Shown here: positions 7,642-14,268 of the stretch, one piece after another
How the letters are laid out: each line of letters starts with the position of its first letter
Numbering within the stretch: position 1 is the stretch's first letter
From: an uncultured Bdellovibrio sp.
GTDB taxonomy: Bacteria > Bdellovibrionota > Bdellovibrionia > Bdellovibrionales > Bdellovibrionaceae
Assembly (NCBI RefSeq): GCF_946478835.1
Contig: NZ_CAMLDV010000066.1
Span: forward strand, 1 to 18,552
DNA length: 18,552 nucleotides
Reading direction: 5' to 3'
Position numbers and translations under genes: made by a program
The notes under the pieces: generated by a model
What the model saw: the letters and a program-made list of their open reading frames with translations, nothing else
The model's database searches: none
Told to the model about the DNA's origin: nothing

Positions 7642-8067
7642 CTAGACCTCTTCGTTCAAGCGTTGATTGAAGGTCTTGCTTTTGTAACCACCAACCGCTT
7701 GACGACCGCGACGCACTTCCTGCAATTCCTTGATGATGGAATTTTTCGCCATCTCAATGCAGGACAACACTTGAATGTCTTGCTCAATAATGCGCGCCAC
7801 GTATTCATCCTTGATCGCCAAAGCTTCTTTCACTTCACGGCGTTCAGACTCCTGAATCGTGCCCCCTTGCGCGATTTCCCCATGAGCTTTTTCAATTTGT
7901 GCGTCGACGTACTTCAACACGTCCAAAATTCTTTCGCGCGTTTGATAAAAATGCTCGAGGTTGTCGAATTGCCCTTGGGCAAAATTCGCCAATTCTACTT
8001 CATTCAGAGAGTAGAATTTTTCGAGGTAATGATTTTTTTCGTTCAACAAGGTGATAATTCTCGTCAT
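7642..8067 (-). CDS. FlgN/FliT-like flagellar export chaperone (candidate)
   Basis: A 141-aa, almost fully helical protein beginning MTRIITLLNEKNHYLEKFYSLNE, with a strong GGAGGGG ribosome-binding site just before ATG 8067. Size, heptad-like helical character and position directly after fliS match small type-III export chaperones of the FlgN or FliT kind, which keep hook-associated proteins or FliD soluble and deliver them to the export gate. No diagnostic residue decides between the two families. FliT is slightly favoured by the fliD-fliS-x order, FlgN by the length. It lies 18 bases after fliS and is the last gene before the sigma-54 promoter. Confidence 0.65.
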   Translation of the reverse strand: MTRIITLLNEKNHYLEKFYSLNEVELANFAQGQFDNLEHFYQTRERILDVLKYVDAQIEKAHGEIAQGGTIQESERREVKEALAIKDEYVARIIEQDIQVLSCIEMAKNSIIKELQEVRRGRQAVGGYKSKTFNQRLNEEV

Positions 8068-8085
8068 GTTCCCCTCCGTGGTAAA

Positions 8086-8493
8086 TCAGCCTGCTTTTTG
8101 CCCAGAACCGTCTGTTTCTTTTTTTAACTTTTCAACCGCTTGAACCCATCCATCATAAAGCGTCTGAAGCAGCTTCAGATTGGCCTTCAATGGTTCCGGG
8201 TCTCCAGAAATATTCGCTTTCGTGTATTGCTCCATCATGAACATATAAAGCTGTTCAAGCTGAACCGCCACGTCCCCGCCCACTTTGTGATCGAGAGTAT
8301 TGTTCAACTCCATGATGATGTCGAAAGCGCGACCGATATTCATACCGCGATCCGCGATCTTTTTTTCCTCAGCCGCTTTAATCGCCAGCTTCGTGAACTT
8401 GATGGCTCCTTCATAGAGCATCAAAAGAATCTTTTCCCGGCTCGCACTCTGCACCGAGGTGGTCTTATATTTCTGATAAGCATTTTTGTTCAT
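8086..8493 (-). CDS. fliS: Flagellar export chaperone FliS
   Basis: A 135-aa protein with the family hallmarks: N-terminal NAYQKYKTTSVQSASREKIL, then LLMLYEGAIKFTKLAIKAAE, then ELNNTLDHKVGGDVAVQLEQLYMFM. FliS binds the C-terminal helices of flagellin in the cytoplasm, stops premature polymerisation and helps deliver flagellin to the export apparatus. Length is normal for the family. ATG 8493 has GAGGGA a few bases upstream. The gene is 35 bases after fliD, so the two are very likely co-transcribed. Confidence 0.95.
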   Translation of the reverse strand: MNKNAYQKYKTTSVQSASREKILLMLYEGAIKFTKLAIKAAEEKKIADRGMNIGRAFDIIMELNNTLDHKVGGDVAVQLEQLYMFMMEQYTKANISGDPEPLKANLKLLQTLYDGWVQAVEKLKKETDGSGQKAG

Positions 8494-8528
8494 AGTCCCT
8501 CACTACATCCTTAAAAAAATCAAATCAC

Positions 8529-9896
8529 TTATCCCGCTTTGGAGGCCATCGCCGCCACACGCGCCTGCTGCGCATTCATGTCGGACATCTTCTGTTCAAG
8601 GTCCGCGAATTTCTTGCGCAAGCTGTCTTCTTTTCTTTCGAGTTGGCGCTCTTTCGTCTCAATCCGCGTGTTCGCCTGATTGATTCTGTCTTGCAGACCT
8701 TTCTTACGATTCGAGATCGTTCCGAATTGTCCGTTCACCAAGTTGCCAATCTCTCTTTTCAAAGTAGAAACAAACCCTGTGTTAAAACCGTCTCCACGGA
8801 AGAAGGCCGCTACACCTGCGGGATTTGTGTTCAATACTTTGTTGAACTTGTCTTGGCTAAAGTTCAAAGTACCGTTTCTGTTAAACTCAATTCCCAATTC
8901 ACCAATACGACGGATCGGAGTTTCCACACCCATCTGCGGATTTAAAATCACGCGACGAAGACTGTTCTCCACTGAGCGAAGCATTCCGTCGCCGCCCAAA
9001 GGACCCAAGCGCGGATTCTTTCCGTCACTGCCCTGCAACTTGCTCTGCTTTTGAATGAATTCCAAAGCCGCGTTGTAGGCATCGACAAAGCTTTTCACTT
9101 TGCCGCTGATCACTTCCAGATTTTCTTTCACGCTCATACGGATCTCGCGACCCGGTGCCGCCGCTTTTAAATCCAGCGTCACTCCCGGAATGATGTCCGT
9201 CGCTTTATTATCCGGAAGCTCAATTTCAAATCCGTTCACTTTCACTTTCGCGTTCTTAGCTTCACGCGATTGTTCGAAGTACATGTCCTGATCCCCGTCC
9301 AAAAGATAAATCTTTGGAAACGTGACCTGGTTGTCATTTCCTGTTGAAAGACCCGAGATCATAATCTTAAAAGGATTTTCTGCATCCTTACGGTCTTCCA
9401 ATACCTGAGCCGTCAACCCGACATTGGCAGCATTGATTTGTTTCGCAACGCCCTCCAATGTTGAGTTCGAACCGTTGATGTAAACTTCCTTTACGCCCTC
9501 GGGAGTATCAAACTTGATGTAACCCACACCAATTTGCGTTTCGTTCTTATCCGGAAATCCATTCGAAATCGCTCCGGGTTTTTGCGCCAATTGCACAACT
9601 TCCAAAGAGTAATCTCCAGGCACCGCCGTTTGCGGGTCCACTTGTCCATCAATCACGTTCGGATCACCGCTTAAGAATTTCTTATCGATGAAACCTTTTG
9701 TCGAAGTCAGCTCTGAGAGATTTTTGGTGATGTCATTCACCTTAGTCTCTAACTCACCCACAAGTTTCAGCTTGTCTTCTTGCTGAGTCTTCTTGGCTTC
9801 CATTTGTTTCACAGGAATACGCTCAGCATCCATCAGCTGATCGACGATATTCGGTGGGAGCCCAGAGGCCATGCCTGTGATACGAAATCCTGCCAT
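8529..9896 (-). CDS. fliD: Flagellar filament cap / hook-associated protein 2 FliD
   Basis: A 455-aa protein with both FliD domains. The N-terminal part FRITGMASGLPPNIVDQLMDAERIP is the conserved FliD_N start. The C-terminal domain includes VKSFVDAYNAALEFIQ and LRRVILNPQ, and ends in a long coiled coil (about 400-450, ERQLERKEDSLRKKFADLEQ). FliD forms the cap at the filament tip that folds newly exported flagellin. There is no good Shine-Dalgarno sequence before ATG 9896 (the upstream bases are CACAATGAATTC). The domain start fixes this methionine, so initiation must be weak or depend on another feature. No clear promoter was found in the 172 bases upstream; transcription may continue from the flaG-like gene. 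Confidence 0.95.
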   Translation of the reverse strand: MAGFRITGMASGLPPNIVDQLMDAERIPVKQMEAKKTQQEDKLKLVGELETKVNDITKNLSELTSTKGFIDKKFLSGDPNVIDGQVDPQTAVPGDYSLEVVQLAQKPGAISNGFPDKNETQIGVGYIKFDTPEGVKEVYINGSNSTLEGVAKQINAANVGLTAQVLEDRKDAENPFKIMISGLSTGNDNQVTFPKIYLLDGDQDMYFEQSREAKNAKVKVNGFEIELPDNKATDIIPGVTLDLKAAAPGREIRMSVKENLEVISGKVKSFVDAYNAALEFIQKQSKLQGSDGKNPRLGPLGGDGMLRSVENSLRRVILNPQMGVETPIRRIGELGIEFNRNGTLNFSQDKFNKVLNTNPAGVAAFFRGDGFNTGFVSTLKREIGNLVNGQFGTISNRKKGLQDRINQANTRIETKERQLERKEDSLRKKFADLEQKMSDMNAQQARVAAMASKAG

Positions 9897-10068
9897 GAAT
9901 TCATTGTGTCAAAATGATTCACCAATCGTGAGTCAATTAAATGTCTCTCAGAAGGGCCAGGAGAGCGGCTTTCAGGGCTCAAATACATTTTAAGCCACAG
10001 GGATTTTGACAGAAGGGCATTTCTCTAGACGTCGATCTAGGAAGCAAATGCTTGGATTACTAATAAAT
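9897..10068. other. Spacer between the flaG-like gene and fliD
   Basis: 172 bases without a gene. On the minus strand it contains a short AAGCA/TGCTT inverted repeat and CTAGA/TCTAG (about 10026-10041). None is followed by a T-run. No promoter of the sigma-70, sigma-28 or sigma-54 type with good spacing was seen. Confidence 0.4.
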
Positions 10069-10446
10069 TTAAGCAGAACGCTTGAGCAACTGTCCTCTTG
10101 GAGAGTTGTCAGAGGGAAGAGTCCACAATTCCAATTCAGGAATGCGGCGAATGACTGCGCCAAGATTGTCTTTCACGATCACGAACTTTCCACCTTCTTC
10201 GATTTCCAGATGCACCGTCCACTTGTGCTCTTTCATCGCGGGTAAATTGCGCAGATGTTTCATCGCTTTTTCGAGTTGCTCATCGGACATCGGCTCACGG
10301 TGTTCACCTTGATTGCCACTGTAAGTTTCCTGTCCATTCGCATCGCGATCATGTGTCTCATCAGACTTAATAGTCTTCCCGATGTTCTCTACCGAGCGCA
10401 CCTTCGTTTCCGGAAGAATGTTGGAGATAAGTCCTTTGATATTCAT
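10069..10446 (-). CDS. flaG: FlaG-family protein (candidate)
   Basis: A 125-aa protein. Its second half fits the FlaG pattern: an amphipathic helix (SDEQLEKAMKHLRN), a strand-rich stretch (HLEIEEGGKFVIVKDN), then the typical turn GAVIRRIPELELW, corresponding to the family's V-I-R-x-I-P ending. The first half is polar and probably disordered. FlaG is a small protein of the filament operon that influences filament length in some bacteria; its mechanism is poorly known. The order flagellin - flaG - fliD - fliS supports the call. No Shine-Dalgarno sequence precedes ATG 10446. A FliA-like promoter ends only about ten bases upstream, so the message may be nearly leaderless. A start at a later methionine (10290) would remove the polar half and is less likely. 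Confidence 0.7.
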   Translation of the reverse strand: MNIKGLISNILPETKVRSVENIGKTIKSDETHDRDANGQETYSGNQGEHREPMSDEQLEKAMKHLRNLPAMKEHKWTVHLEIEEGGKFVIVKDNLGAVIRRIPELELWTLPSDNSPRGQLLKRSA

Positions 10447-10455
10447 ACGAGGAAC

Positions 10456-10483
10456 TTATCGGAATTCTCGAAATGGAACTTGA
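10456..10483 (-). promoter_or_regulatory. FliA (sigma-28)-like promoter before the flaG-like gene
   Basis: The minus strand reads TCAAGTTC-N12-TCCGATAA. Against the FliA consensus TAAAGTTT-N11-GCCGATAA this is 6/8 and 7/8, with a spacer one base longer than usual. The predicted start of transcription would be only a few bases before ATG 10446. Location in a filament operon supports it; the spacing and the nearly absent leader weaken it. Confidence 0.45.
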
Positions 10484-10503
10484 ATTTCGGGATGTTGGTC
10501 GGG

Positions 10504-10731
10504 CTATTGCTGCCAAGGATTGCGAGGATGGCGATTGAGATGCACACGATGTCCTTCGCTATCAAGAATCTCAGTGATTTGAGGTTCTTCTTCCTCTTCG
10601 CGTTTAGGCTCCTCCACTTCATTTCTCTCGGGAGGATGCTCGACTTGAGGTTTTCGCGGGACTGTGGCGTGAGTCAAATTTGAAACGATCTTTTTAAAAA
10701 AATTCTGCTTTTGCGGAATCTTCTCCGGCAT
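10504..10731 (-). CDS. Small charged protein of unknown function
   Basis: A 75-aa protein starting MPEKIPQKQNFFKKIVSNLT at ATG 10731, with GAGAGG five bases upstream. A longer frame to 10800 has no comparable site. The N-terminal third is basic and helical. The middle is rich in proline and glutamate (REEEEEPQ) and likely disordered. The end (ILDSEGHRVHLNRHPRN) may fold. There is no export signal or membrane segment. It lies between a flagellin and the flaG-like gene, on the same strand. The family is not recognised, and a role in filament assembly is only suggested by position. Confidence 0.6.
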   Translation of the reverse strand: MPEKIPQKQNFFKKIVSNLTHATVPRKPQVEHPPERNEVEEPKREEEEEPQITEILDSEGHRVHLNRHPRNPWQQ

Positions 10732-10817
10732 ATAAACCTCTCTTGCGAGTTGTTTTACACCGACTATTTTATCAAACTTCGTCTGCCTTGTTACATGCAA
10801 GTTGGCACACTTAGTAC

Positions 10818-10879
10818 CCCAGGAAGACCGAAATCCTCCTGGGTAGGTTGGTACCGAGAGGGAACGGAGGTGCCCTCTC
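10818..10879 (-). terminator. Tandem stem-loops after the downstream flagellin
   Basis: Two hairpins lie just past the flagellin stop. The first has GAGAGGG (10856-10862) pairing with CCCTCTC (10873-10879). The second has CCCAGGA (10818-10824) pairing with TCCTGGG (10837-10843). Neither is followed by a T-run on the minus strand, so they may stabilise the 3' end of a very abundant message or act as a weak terminator, rather than as a classic intrinsic terminator. Confidence 0.5.
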
Positions 10880-10906
10880 AGATCAAACTCTTATTTCAAA
10901 TTCAAA

Positions 10907-11740
10907 TTAACCAATCAATTTCAACGCTGAGTTTGGCATTGAGTTCGCTTGAGCTAACACGCTTGTGTTCGCTGCAAGTAGAACTTGGTTACGTGTAGAT
11001 TCAGCACTTGCCAAAGCTACGTCTGTGTCGCGGATACGAGAGTTCGCAGCAGAGATGTTCTCATGTTGCACACCCAAGTTGTCCACTGTGGATTGCAATC
11101 TGTTTTGAAGGGCACCGAGATTCGCACGGAAACCGTTCACTTGAGTTTGCGCTTTATCCACCATCTCCAACGCTTCTTGCGCACCGGCTTTGGAAGTGAA
11201 GTCGAAACTTGCAATTCCAAGGCTGTCGATCGTCGCATTTGTTTCACCTGCGTTGAAAGAAATTCTGTCTGCATCTTCAGAGTTTCCGATACCGACTTGG
11301 AAGTCGAATTTATCACCGGAACCATCTAGAAGTTTTGATGTACCGAATTTAGTTGTTTGCGTAATACGTTGCGCTTCTGATTTCAATTGCTGAACCTCTT
11401 TATCGAGGAAGCCGCGCTCTGTATCACCTACAGTATCAGAAGAAGCTTGAACACCTAGTTCTCTCATACGAGTCAAGATGTTAGAGATTTCACTCAAGCC
11501 ACCCTCTGCTGTTTGCACCATTGAGATACCATCGTTGGCGTTGCGGCCCGCTTGGCTCAATGATCTGATTTGCGATTTCAAATTTTCACTGATCGCCAAT
11601 CCCGCAGCGTCATCCGCCGCTTTGTTGATACGTGATCCAGAAGACAATTGCTCCATGGATTTACCGATCTGACGTTGAGAATTCACAAGAGTTCTCTGTG
11701 CATTGATCGCCGATACGTTAGTAGAAATTCTCATTCCCAT
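10907..11740 (-). CDS. fliC: Flagellin (downstream copy)
   Basis: A 277-aa flagellin consisting of only the conserved D0/D1 ends and a short connecting segment, with no variable outer D2/D3 domains. The N-terminal part has MGMRISTNVSAINAQRTL, SGSRINKAADDAAGLAISE and ILTRMRELGVQASSDT. The C-terminal part has NISAANSRIRDTDVALASAE and the final helix VLAQANSMPNSALKLIG. It is exported through the flagellar type-III system and builds the filament. ATG 11740 has GGAGG six bases upstream; MRIS two codons later is a less well-placed alternative. A FliA promoter lies 174 bases upstream, and a stem-loop sits just before the ribosome-binding site. The next flagellin (13004-13828) has the same architecture but a clearly different sequence. 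Which numbered Bdellovibrio FliC it equals was not decided. Confidence 0.97.
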   Translation of the reverse strand: MGMRISTNVSAINAQRTLVNSQRQIGKSMEQLSSGSRINKAADDAAGLAISENLKSQIRSLSQAGRNANDGISMVQTAEGGLSEISNILTRMRELGVQASSDTVGDTERGFLDKEVQQLKSEAQRITQTTKFGTSKLLDGSGDKFDFQVGIGNSEDADRISFNAGETNATIDSLGIASFDFTSKAGAQEALEMVDKAQTQVNGFRANLGALQNRLQSTVDNLGVQHENISAANSRIRDTDVALASAESTRNQVLLAANTSVLAQANSMPNSALKLIG

Positions 11741-11758
11741 TTGGGACCTCCATTTATG

Positions 11759-11788
11759 GGCACGCCTTATACCTACTTAGGTCATGCC
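11759..11788 (-). promoter_or_regulatory. Stem-loop in the flagellin leader
   Basis: In the minus-strand transcript GGCATG (11783-11788) can pair with CGTGCC (11759-11764, one G-U). Inside it ACCTA pairs with TAGGT (11771-11782) over a two-base loop, leaving one asymmetric bulge. The structure ends about 9 bases before GGAGG of the flagellin ribosome-binding site, so it could affect translation or message stability. Confidence 0.4.
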
Positions 11789-11913
11789 ACGTGTTACTTG
11801 TTGGTGACTCCACTTTTGTCTTGGCTCCCTGCAAGCGAAATCTCATCTGGCAGTCACTCCATTTGAGCTTCTCAAGAGCGTTCGACTTAGTTTCGTCGTT
11901 GCTTGTGACATAC

Positions 11914-11940
11914 CTTTCGGCGAGGTCTTGGAAGGCTTTA
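11914..11940 (-). promoter_or_regulatory. FliA (sigma-28) promoter of the downstream flagellin
   Basis: The minus strand reads TAAAGCCT-N11-GCCGAAAG. The FliA consensus is TAAAGTTT-N11-GCCGATAA, so each half matches 6/8, including the core TAAAG and GCCGA, and the spacing is exact. The predicted transcript starts near 11906 and carries a leader of about 165 nt before ATG 11740. Confidence 0.7.
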
Positions 11941-12066
11941 GTCGCGTCCTGCAAAACTAGACCATCATCCAGCAAAAGCTAGACTAAGGTTGTGAAATCA
12001 GGCCCATCGCACAGCAAATTTCAAGACAAAGGTCCAGCCCAGAACAAGGTCCACCCCGACAAAAGG

Positions 12067-12097
12067 AAAAGGTGCCAGGGGATTTTTTACGTCTACA
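12067..12097 (+). repeat. Left inverted repeat of the RAYT unit
   Basis: Begins AAAAGGTGCCAGGGGA, continues through a T-run and ends ACGTCTACA. It matches the reverse complement of 12819-12849 at 30 of 31 positions (A instead of G at 12089). Confidence 0.9.
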
Positions 12098-12184
12098 CCG
12101 CATCCAAAACTCGGATGCATAGTTGGATAGAAACAAAAGAGCTTAAGTCCAGACGAAGAAACCAATTTTGCAGAGCCTAACCAC

Positions 12185-12823
12185 ATGGGAAGAAAGCTGT
12201 TTATTTGTCACACCGAATTTCCGTATCACATAACTGCGAGATGTATTAATCGTGACTGGTTTGCTACAGACATGAATCTCGTCTGGAAAACAATGACGAG
12301 GCAGTTACATTTCATTCACCTTGCATACGGAATTCGCATTCACGCTTTTGTATTGATGAGCAATCATTTTCATTTACTGGCACGAGCTCCAGAGGGAAAC
12401 CTCAGCGAAGCTATGCAATTTTTTATGAGTGAAACCGGGAAAGATCTAAGAGATTGGAGCGATCGAATCAATCGCAGTTATGGATCTCGCTTTCATAGAA
12501 GTTTGATTTCATCACCGCTGTACTATCTTCATGCATACAAATATGTATATAGAAACCCGGTCGAAGCAAGGATCTGCAAAAATGTTGAGGACTATGAATT
12601 TTCAAGTTTAAAGGGATTGTTAGGAGAGGGTCCGATGGAAGTTCCTATTTTAGATGATGGGAATTGGGAAACTTGGAGCTCGAGAATGGAGACTCTTGAT
12701 TGGTTAAATACTCAACCGGAGAGAGGAAGCTGGGAACAAGTTCAGAAAGCTTTGAAGAAAGAGATTTTCAAACTTGCTAAACAGAACAATCGCCCTTCGG
12801 TTCTTGAGAATGATGCGCTGTAG
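12185..12823 (+). CDS. REP-associated tyrosine transposase (Y1_Tnp / RAYT family)
   Basis: A 212-aa HUH single-strand DNA transposase, the only complete gene on the plus strand. The HUH metal motif is HFH at 61-63 in LMSNHFHLLARAPEG. The catalytic tyrosine region is YKYVYRNPVEAR, with Y120 in the Y-x3-N-P position typical of the family. N-terminal YHITARCINRDWF (14-26) corresponds to the usual YH-x-T-x-R start. The C-terminal part after about 150 is a helical tail. Such enzymes nick and join single-stranded DNA at hairpins or palindromic ends and are often domesticated. The ribosome-binding site before ATG 12185 is poor. The stop codon TAG lies inside the right inverted repeat. The frame is intact with no sign of decay. 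Confidence 0.92.
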   Translation: MGRKLFICHTEFPYHITARCINRDWFATDMNLVWKTMTRQLHFIHLAYGIRIHAFVLMSNHFHLLARAPEGNLSEAMQFFMSETGKDLRDWSDRINRSYGSRFHRSLISSPLYYLHAYKYVYRNPVEARICKNVEDYEFSSLKGLLGEGPMEVPILDDGNWETWSSRMETLDWLNTQPERGSWEQVQKALKKEIFKLAKQNNRPSVLENDAL

Positions 12824-12849
12824 ACGCAAAAAATCCCCTGGCACCTTTT
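12819..12849 (-). repeat. Right inverted repeat of the RAYT unit
   Basis: Reads TGTAGACGC, an A-run, then TCCCCTGGCACCTTTT: the reverse complement of the left repeat except at one base. It contains the transposase stop codon (12821-12823), so the coding end and the element end are fused. Confidence 0.9.
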
Positions 12850-12854
12850 AAAAT

Positions 12855-12878
12855 CCCTGGGAGCGGGTGCTCCCAGGG
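12855..12878. terminator. Strong hairpin, probable terminator after the upstream flagellin
   Basis: A perfect 10-bp stem (CCCTGGGAGC / GCTCCCAGGG) with a four-base loop. Read on the minus strand it is followed by ATTTT, so it can end transcription coming from the flagellin at 13004-13828. On the plus strand it lies just after the transposase but without a T-run. It sits five bases outside the right inverted repeat, so it might also be a recognition hairpin. Confidence 0.6.
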
Positions 12879-12913
12879 TGGGCTTAAGACACGAGAGGTT
12901 TATGTGGGCGACC

Positions 12914-12931
12914 CCTCATTCTCGAATGAGG
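12914..12931. repeat. Palindromic stem near the flagellin 3' end
   Basis: CCTCATTC and GAATGAGG form a perfect 8-bp stem with a two-base loop, 73 bases past the flagellin stop. No T-run follows on either strand. It may be part of a structured 3' untranslated region. Confidence 0.5.
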
Positions 12932-13003
12932 CCATATCCCAGAACAGGCCCCACCCGATATCCGTAGTTTGTACGAATGGTGATTCTTAAATTATGTCTT
13001 TGA

Positions 13004-13828
13004 TTAAACTAGTTTCATTGCAACGTTTGGTAATTGGTTCGCTTGTGCGAGAACCGATACCGCTGTGTTTTGCAAGATACTTGCTGATGCCATCTCTGCT
13101 GTTTCTTTCGCAACGTCTGTATCACGAATGCGAGAGTTCGCAGCTGACAAGTTTTCGTAAGAAACGTCGAGGTTGCTTACTGTAGATTCAAGTCGCGATT
13201 GCATCGCACCGAAGTTCGCGCGCAACGCACCGACTTTTTGAATGGCTTGGTCCACCGACTCAAGAGTGTCACGAGCACTTCCCTTGTCGTCCACCGAAAT
13301 TCCACTGATACCCAGCGAGCTTGTTGTCGCATCGGCATCGAAGTCGAATGAGATGATATTTTCTTCTCCACCGTAGGCACCGACGTGGAATTCTAATTTA
13401 CCACCGGAACCATCAAGGAGTTTAGTGTTACCGAACGTAGTGGTTTTTGCGATACGATCCGCTTCTTGGATGAGTTGTTGGGCCTCGTTGTTGAGGAACC
13501 CGCGTTCCGTATCACTGACAGTATCAGAGGCTGCTTGTACTCCGAGCTCGCGGAGACGAATCAAGATATTTGATACCTCGCTGAGACCACCCTCACCCAC
13601 TTGCGAGAATGAAATCGCATTGTTCGCGTTGTTACGCGCTTGCGCGATACCTTTTAACTGTCCTTTAAAGTTTTCTGAGATCGCCAAGCCGGCAGCGTCG
13701 TCGGCGGCGTTAACGATGCGAGAACCAGACGCTAATGCTTGCGCTGAATGCTCCGCACGTTTTTGCTGTTTCGAAAGCACACGTTGTGCTGCGATAGATG
13801 CAGTATTGGTAGCGATTCTTAAGCCCAT
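13004..13828 (-). CDS. fliC: Flagellin (upstream copy)
   Basis: A 274-aa flagellin, again only D0/D1. The N-terminal part has MGLRIATNTASIAAQRVL, SGSRIVNAADDAAGLAISE and ILIRLRELGVQAASDTVSD. The C-terminal part has LSAANSRIRDTDVAKETAEM and VLAQANQLPNVAMKLV. It forms part of the filament after type-III export, with FliS as the expected chaperone. ATG 13828 has a strong AGGAGG five bases upstream. Compared with the other copy, the middle (about 150-190) differs most. No FliA promoter with correct spacing was found in the 499 bases upstream. A weak sigma-70-like pair (TTGTTA-N17-AATAAA on the minus strand, near 13950-13980) is possible. The message probably ends at the hairpin 12855-12878. Confidence 0.97.
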   Translation of the reverse strand: MGLRIATNTASIAAQRVLSKQQKRAEHSAQALASGSRIVNAADDAAGLAISENFKGQLKGIAQARNNANNAISFSQVGEGGLSEVSNILIRLRELGVQAASDTVSDTERGFLNNEAQQLIQEADRIAKTTTFGNTKLLDGSGGKLEFHVGAYGGEENIISFDFDADATTSSLGISGISVDDKGSARDTLESVDQAIQKVGALRANFGAMQSRLESTVSNLDVSYENLSAANSRIRDTDVAKETAEMASASILQNTAVSVLAQANQLPNVAMKLV

Positions 13829-14081
13829 GAGAACCTCCTAAGGGATTGAGAGATCACTTCCGCTGATTTTGTATGGAATTGAGACATGAACCTAGGTCGC
13901 ACCACTTACCTTCAGAACACTCTGTAATCCCGTCAACGTACTATGATCCGATTTATTTTTTTGTACTAACTCACTAACAAATTAATTTTTTATTTAAGGT
14001 TGGAAAAAGCTCCTCGGGATCAAGGTGACTGAAGTCTCGATCGTCGAGGAACCCTTTGCCACGGAGGTCTCTTCTTTGAGG

Positions 14082-14103
14082 AACTCTCTCTGGGAGAGTT
14101 TTT
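14082..14103 (+). terminator. Terminator-like hairpin without an upstream gene
   Basis: AACTCTC (14082-14088) pairs with GAGAGTT (14094-14100) over five bases and is followed by TTT. On the plus strand it has terminator shape, but no plus-strand gene precedes it within 1.2 kb. It may be a remnant, or block antisense transcription toward the transposed region. Confidence 0.3.
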
Positions 14104-14155
14104 CTGGAGGAGTGAACCGCAACATTATTTCCCAACAAGTAACAGCAAACTCTTC

Positions 14156-14268
14156 GGACCATGGTCCAGAAAACTTTAGGCCCTTGGTCCAGGAATTTTT
14201 ATTACAACTTTCCTAGTGCTTGATTTTACTGGAAATTAAGGACCAAAAAATATTACGACAAAGGTCCA
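14156..14268. repeat. Cluster of GGTCC/GGACC boxes
   Basis: Boxes occur as the 12-bp palindrome GGACCATGGTCC (14156-14167), TTGGTCCAGG (14184-14193), AAGGACCAAA (14238-14247) and CAAAGGTCCAG (14259-14269). The last includes the 13-mer GACAAAGGTCCAG, which is repeated exactly at 12025-12037 near the transposase unit. Confidence 0.55.

Larger units (their letters stand above)
11741..12184. other. Gap between the downstream flagellin and the transposase
   Basis: 444 bases without a convincing gene. It holds the flagellin ribosome-binding site, leader stem-loop and FliA promoter (11741-11940), then a stretch with two GGTCCA boxes (12031, 12048), and the left inverted repeat of the transposase unit (12067-12097). 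A 6-bp GCATCC/GGATGC stem (about 12101-12116) lies just inside that repeat. A 73-codon minus-strand frame across the promoter has no ribosome-binding site and is not called. Confidence 0.6.
12067..12849. mobile_element. RAYT-type single-gene transposable unit
   Basis: The unit is bounded by 31-bp inverted repeats (12067-12097 and 12819-12849) with one transposase gene inside. Total length is 783 bases. It sits between the two flagellin genes, upstream of the FliA promoter of one and downstream of the end of the other, interrupting neither. No short target duplication is evident, as expected for HUH/Y1 enzymes. Imperfect 23-base direct repeats lie further out (12038-12060, 12938-12960). Confidence 0.75.

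Noticed and set aside
7552..8127. 191-codon open frame on the plus strand
   Set aside because: It lies antisense to the chaperone gene, has no family features or ribosome-binding site, and the minus-strand gene has a strong GGAGGGG site and fits the fliD-fliS context.
8140..8514. 124-codon plus-strand frame
   Set aside because: Shadow of fliS; its protein sequence shows no domain.
10255..10683. 142-codon plus-strand frame
   Set aside because: Antisense to the flaG-like and small charged genes, both of which have better support.
11754..11975. 73-codon minus-strand frame upstream of the downstream flagellin
   Set aside because: No ribosome-binding site, and the FliA promoter lies within it. 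It is better explained as flagellin leader.
14025..14216. 63-codon plus-strand frame in the gap upstream of the flagellin
   Set aside because: No good start signal, and it spans a terminator-like hairpin and repeat boxes. No protein-like pattern is seen.
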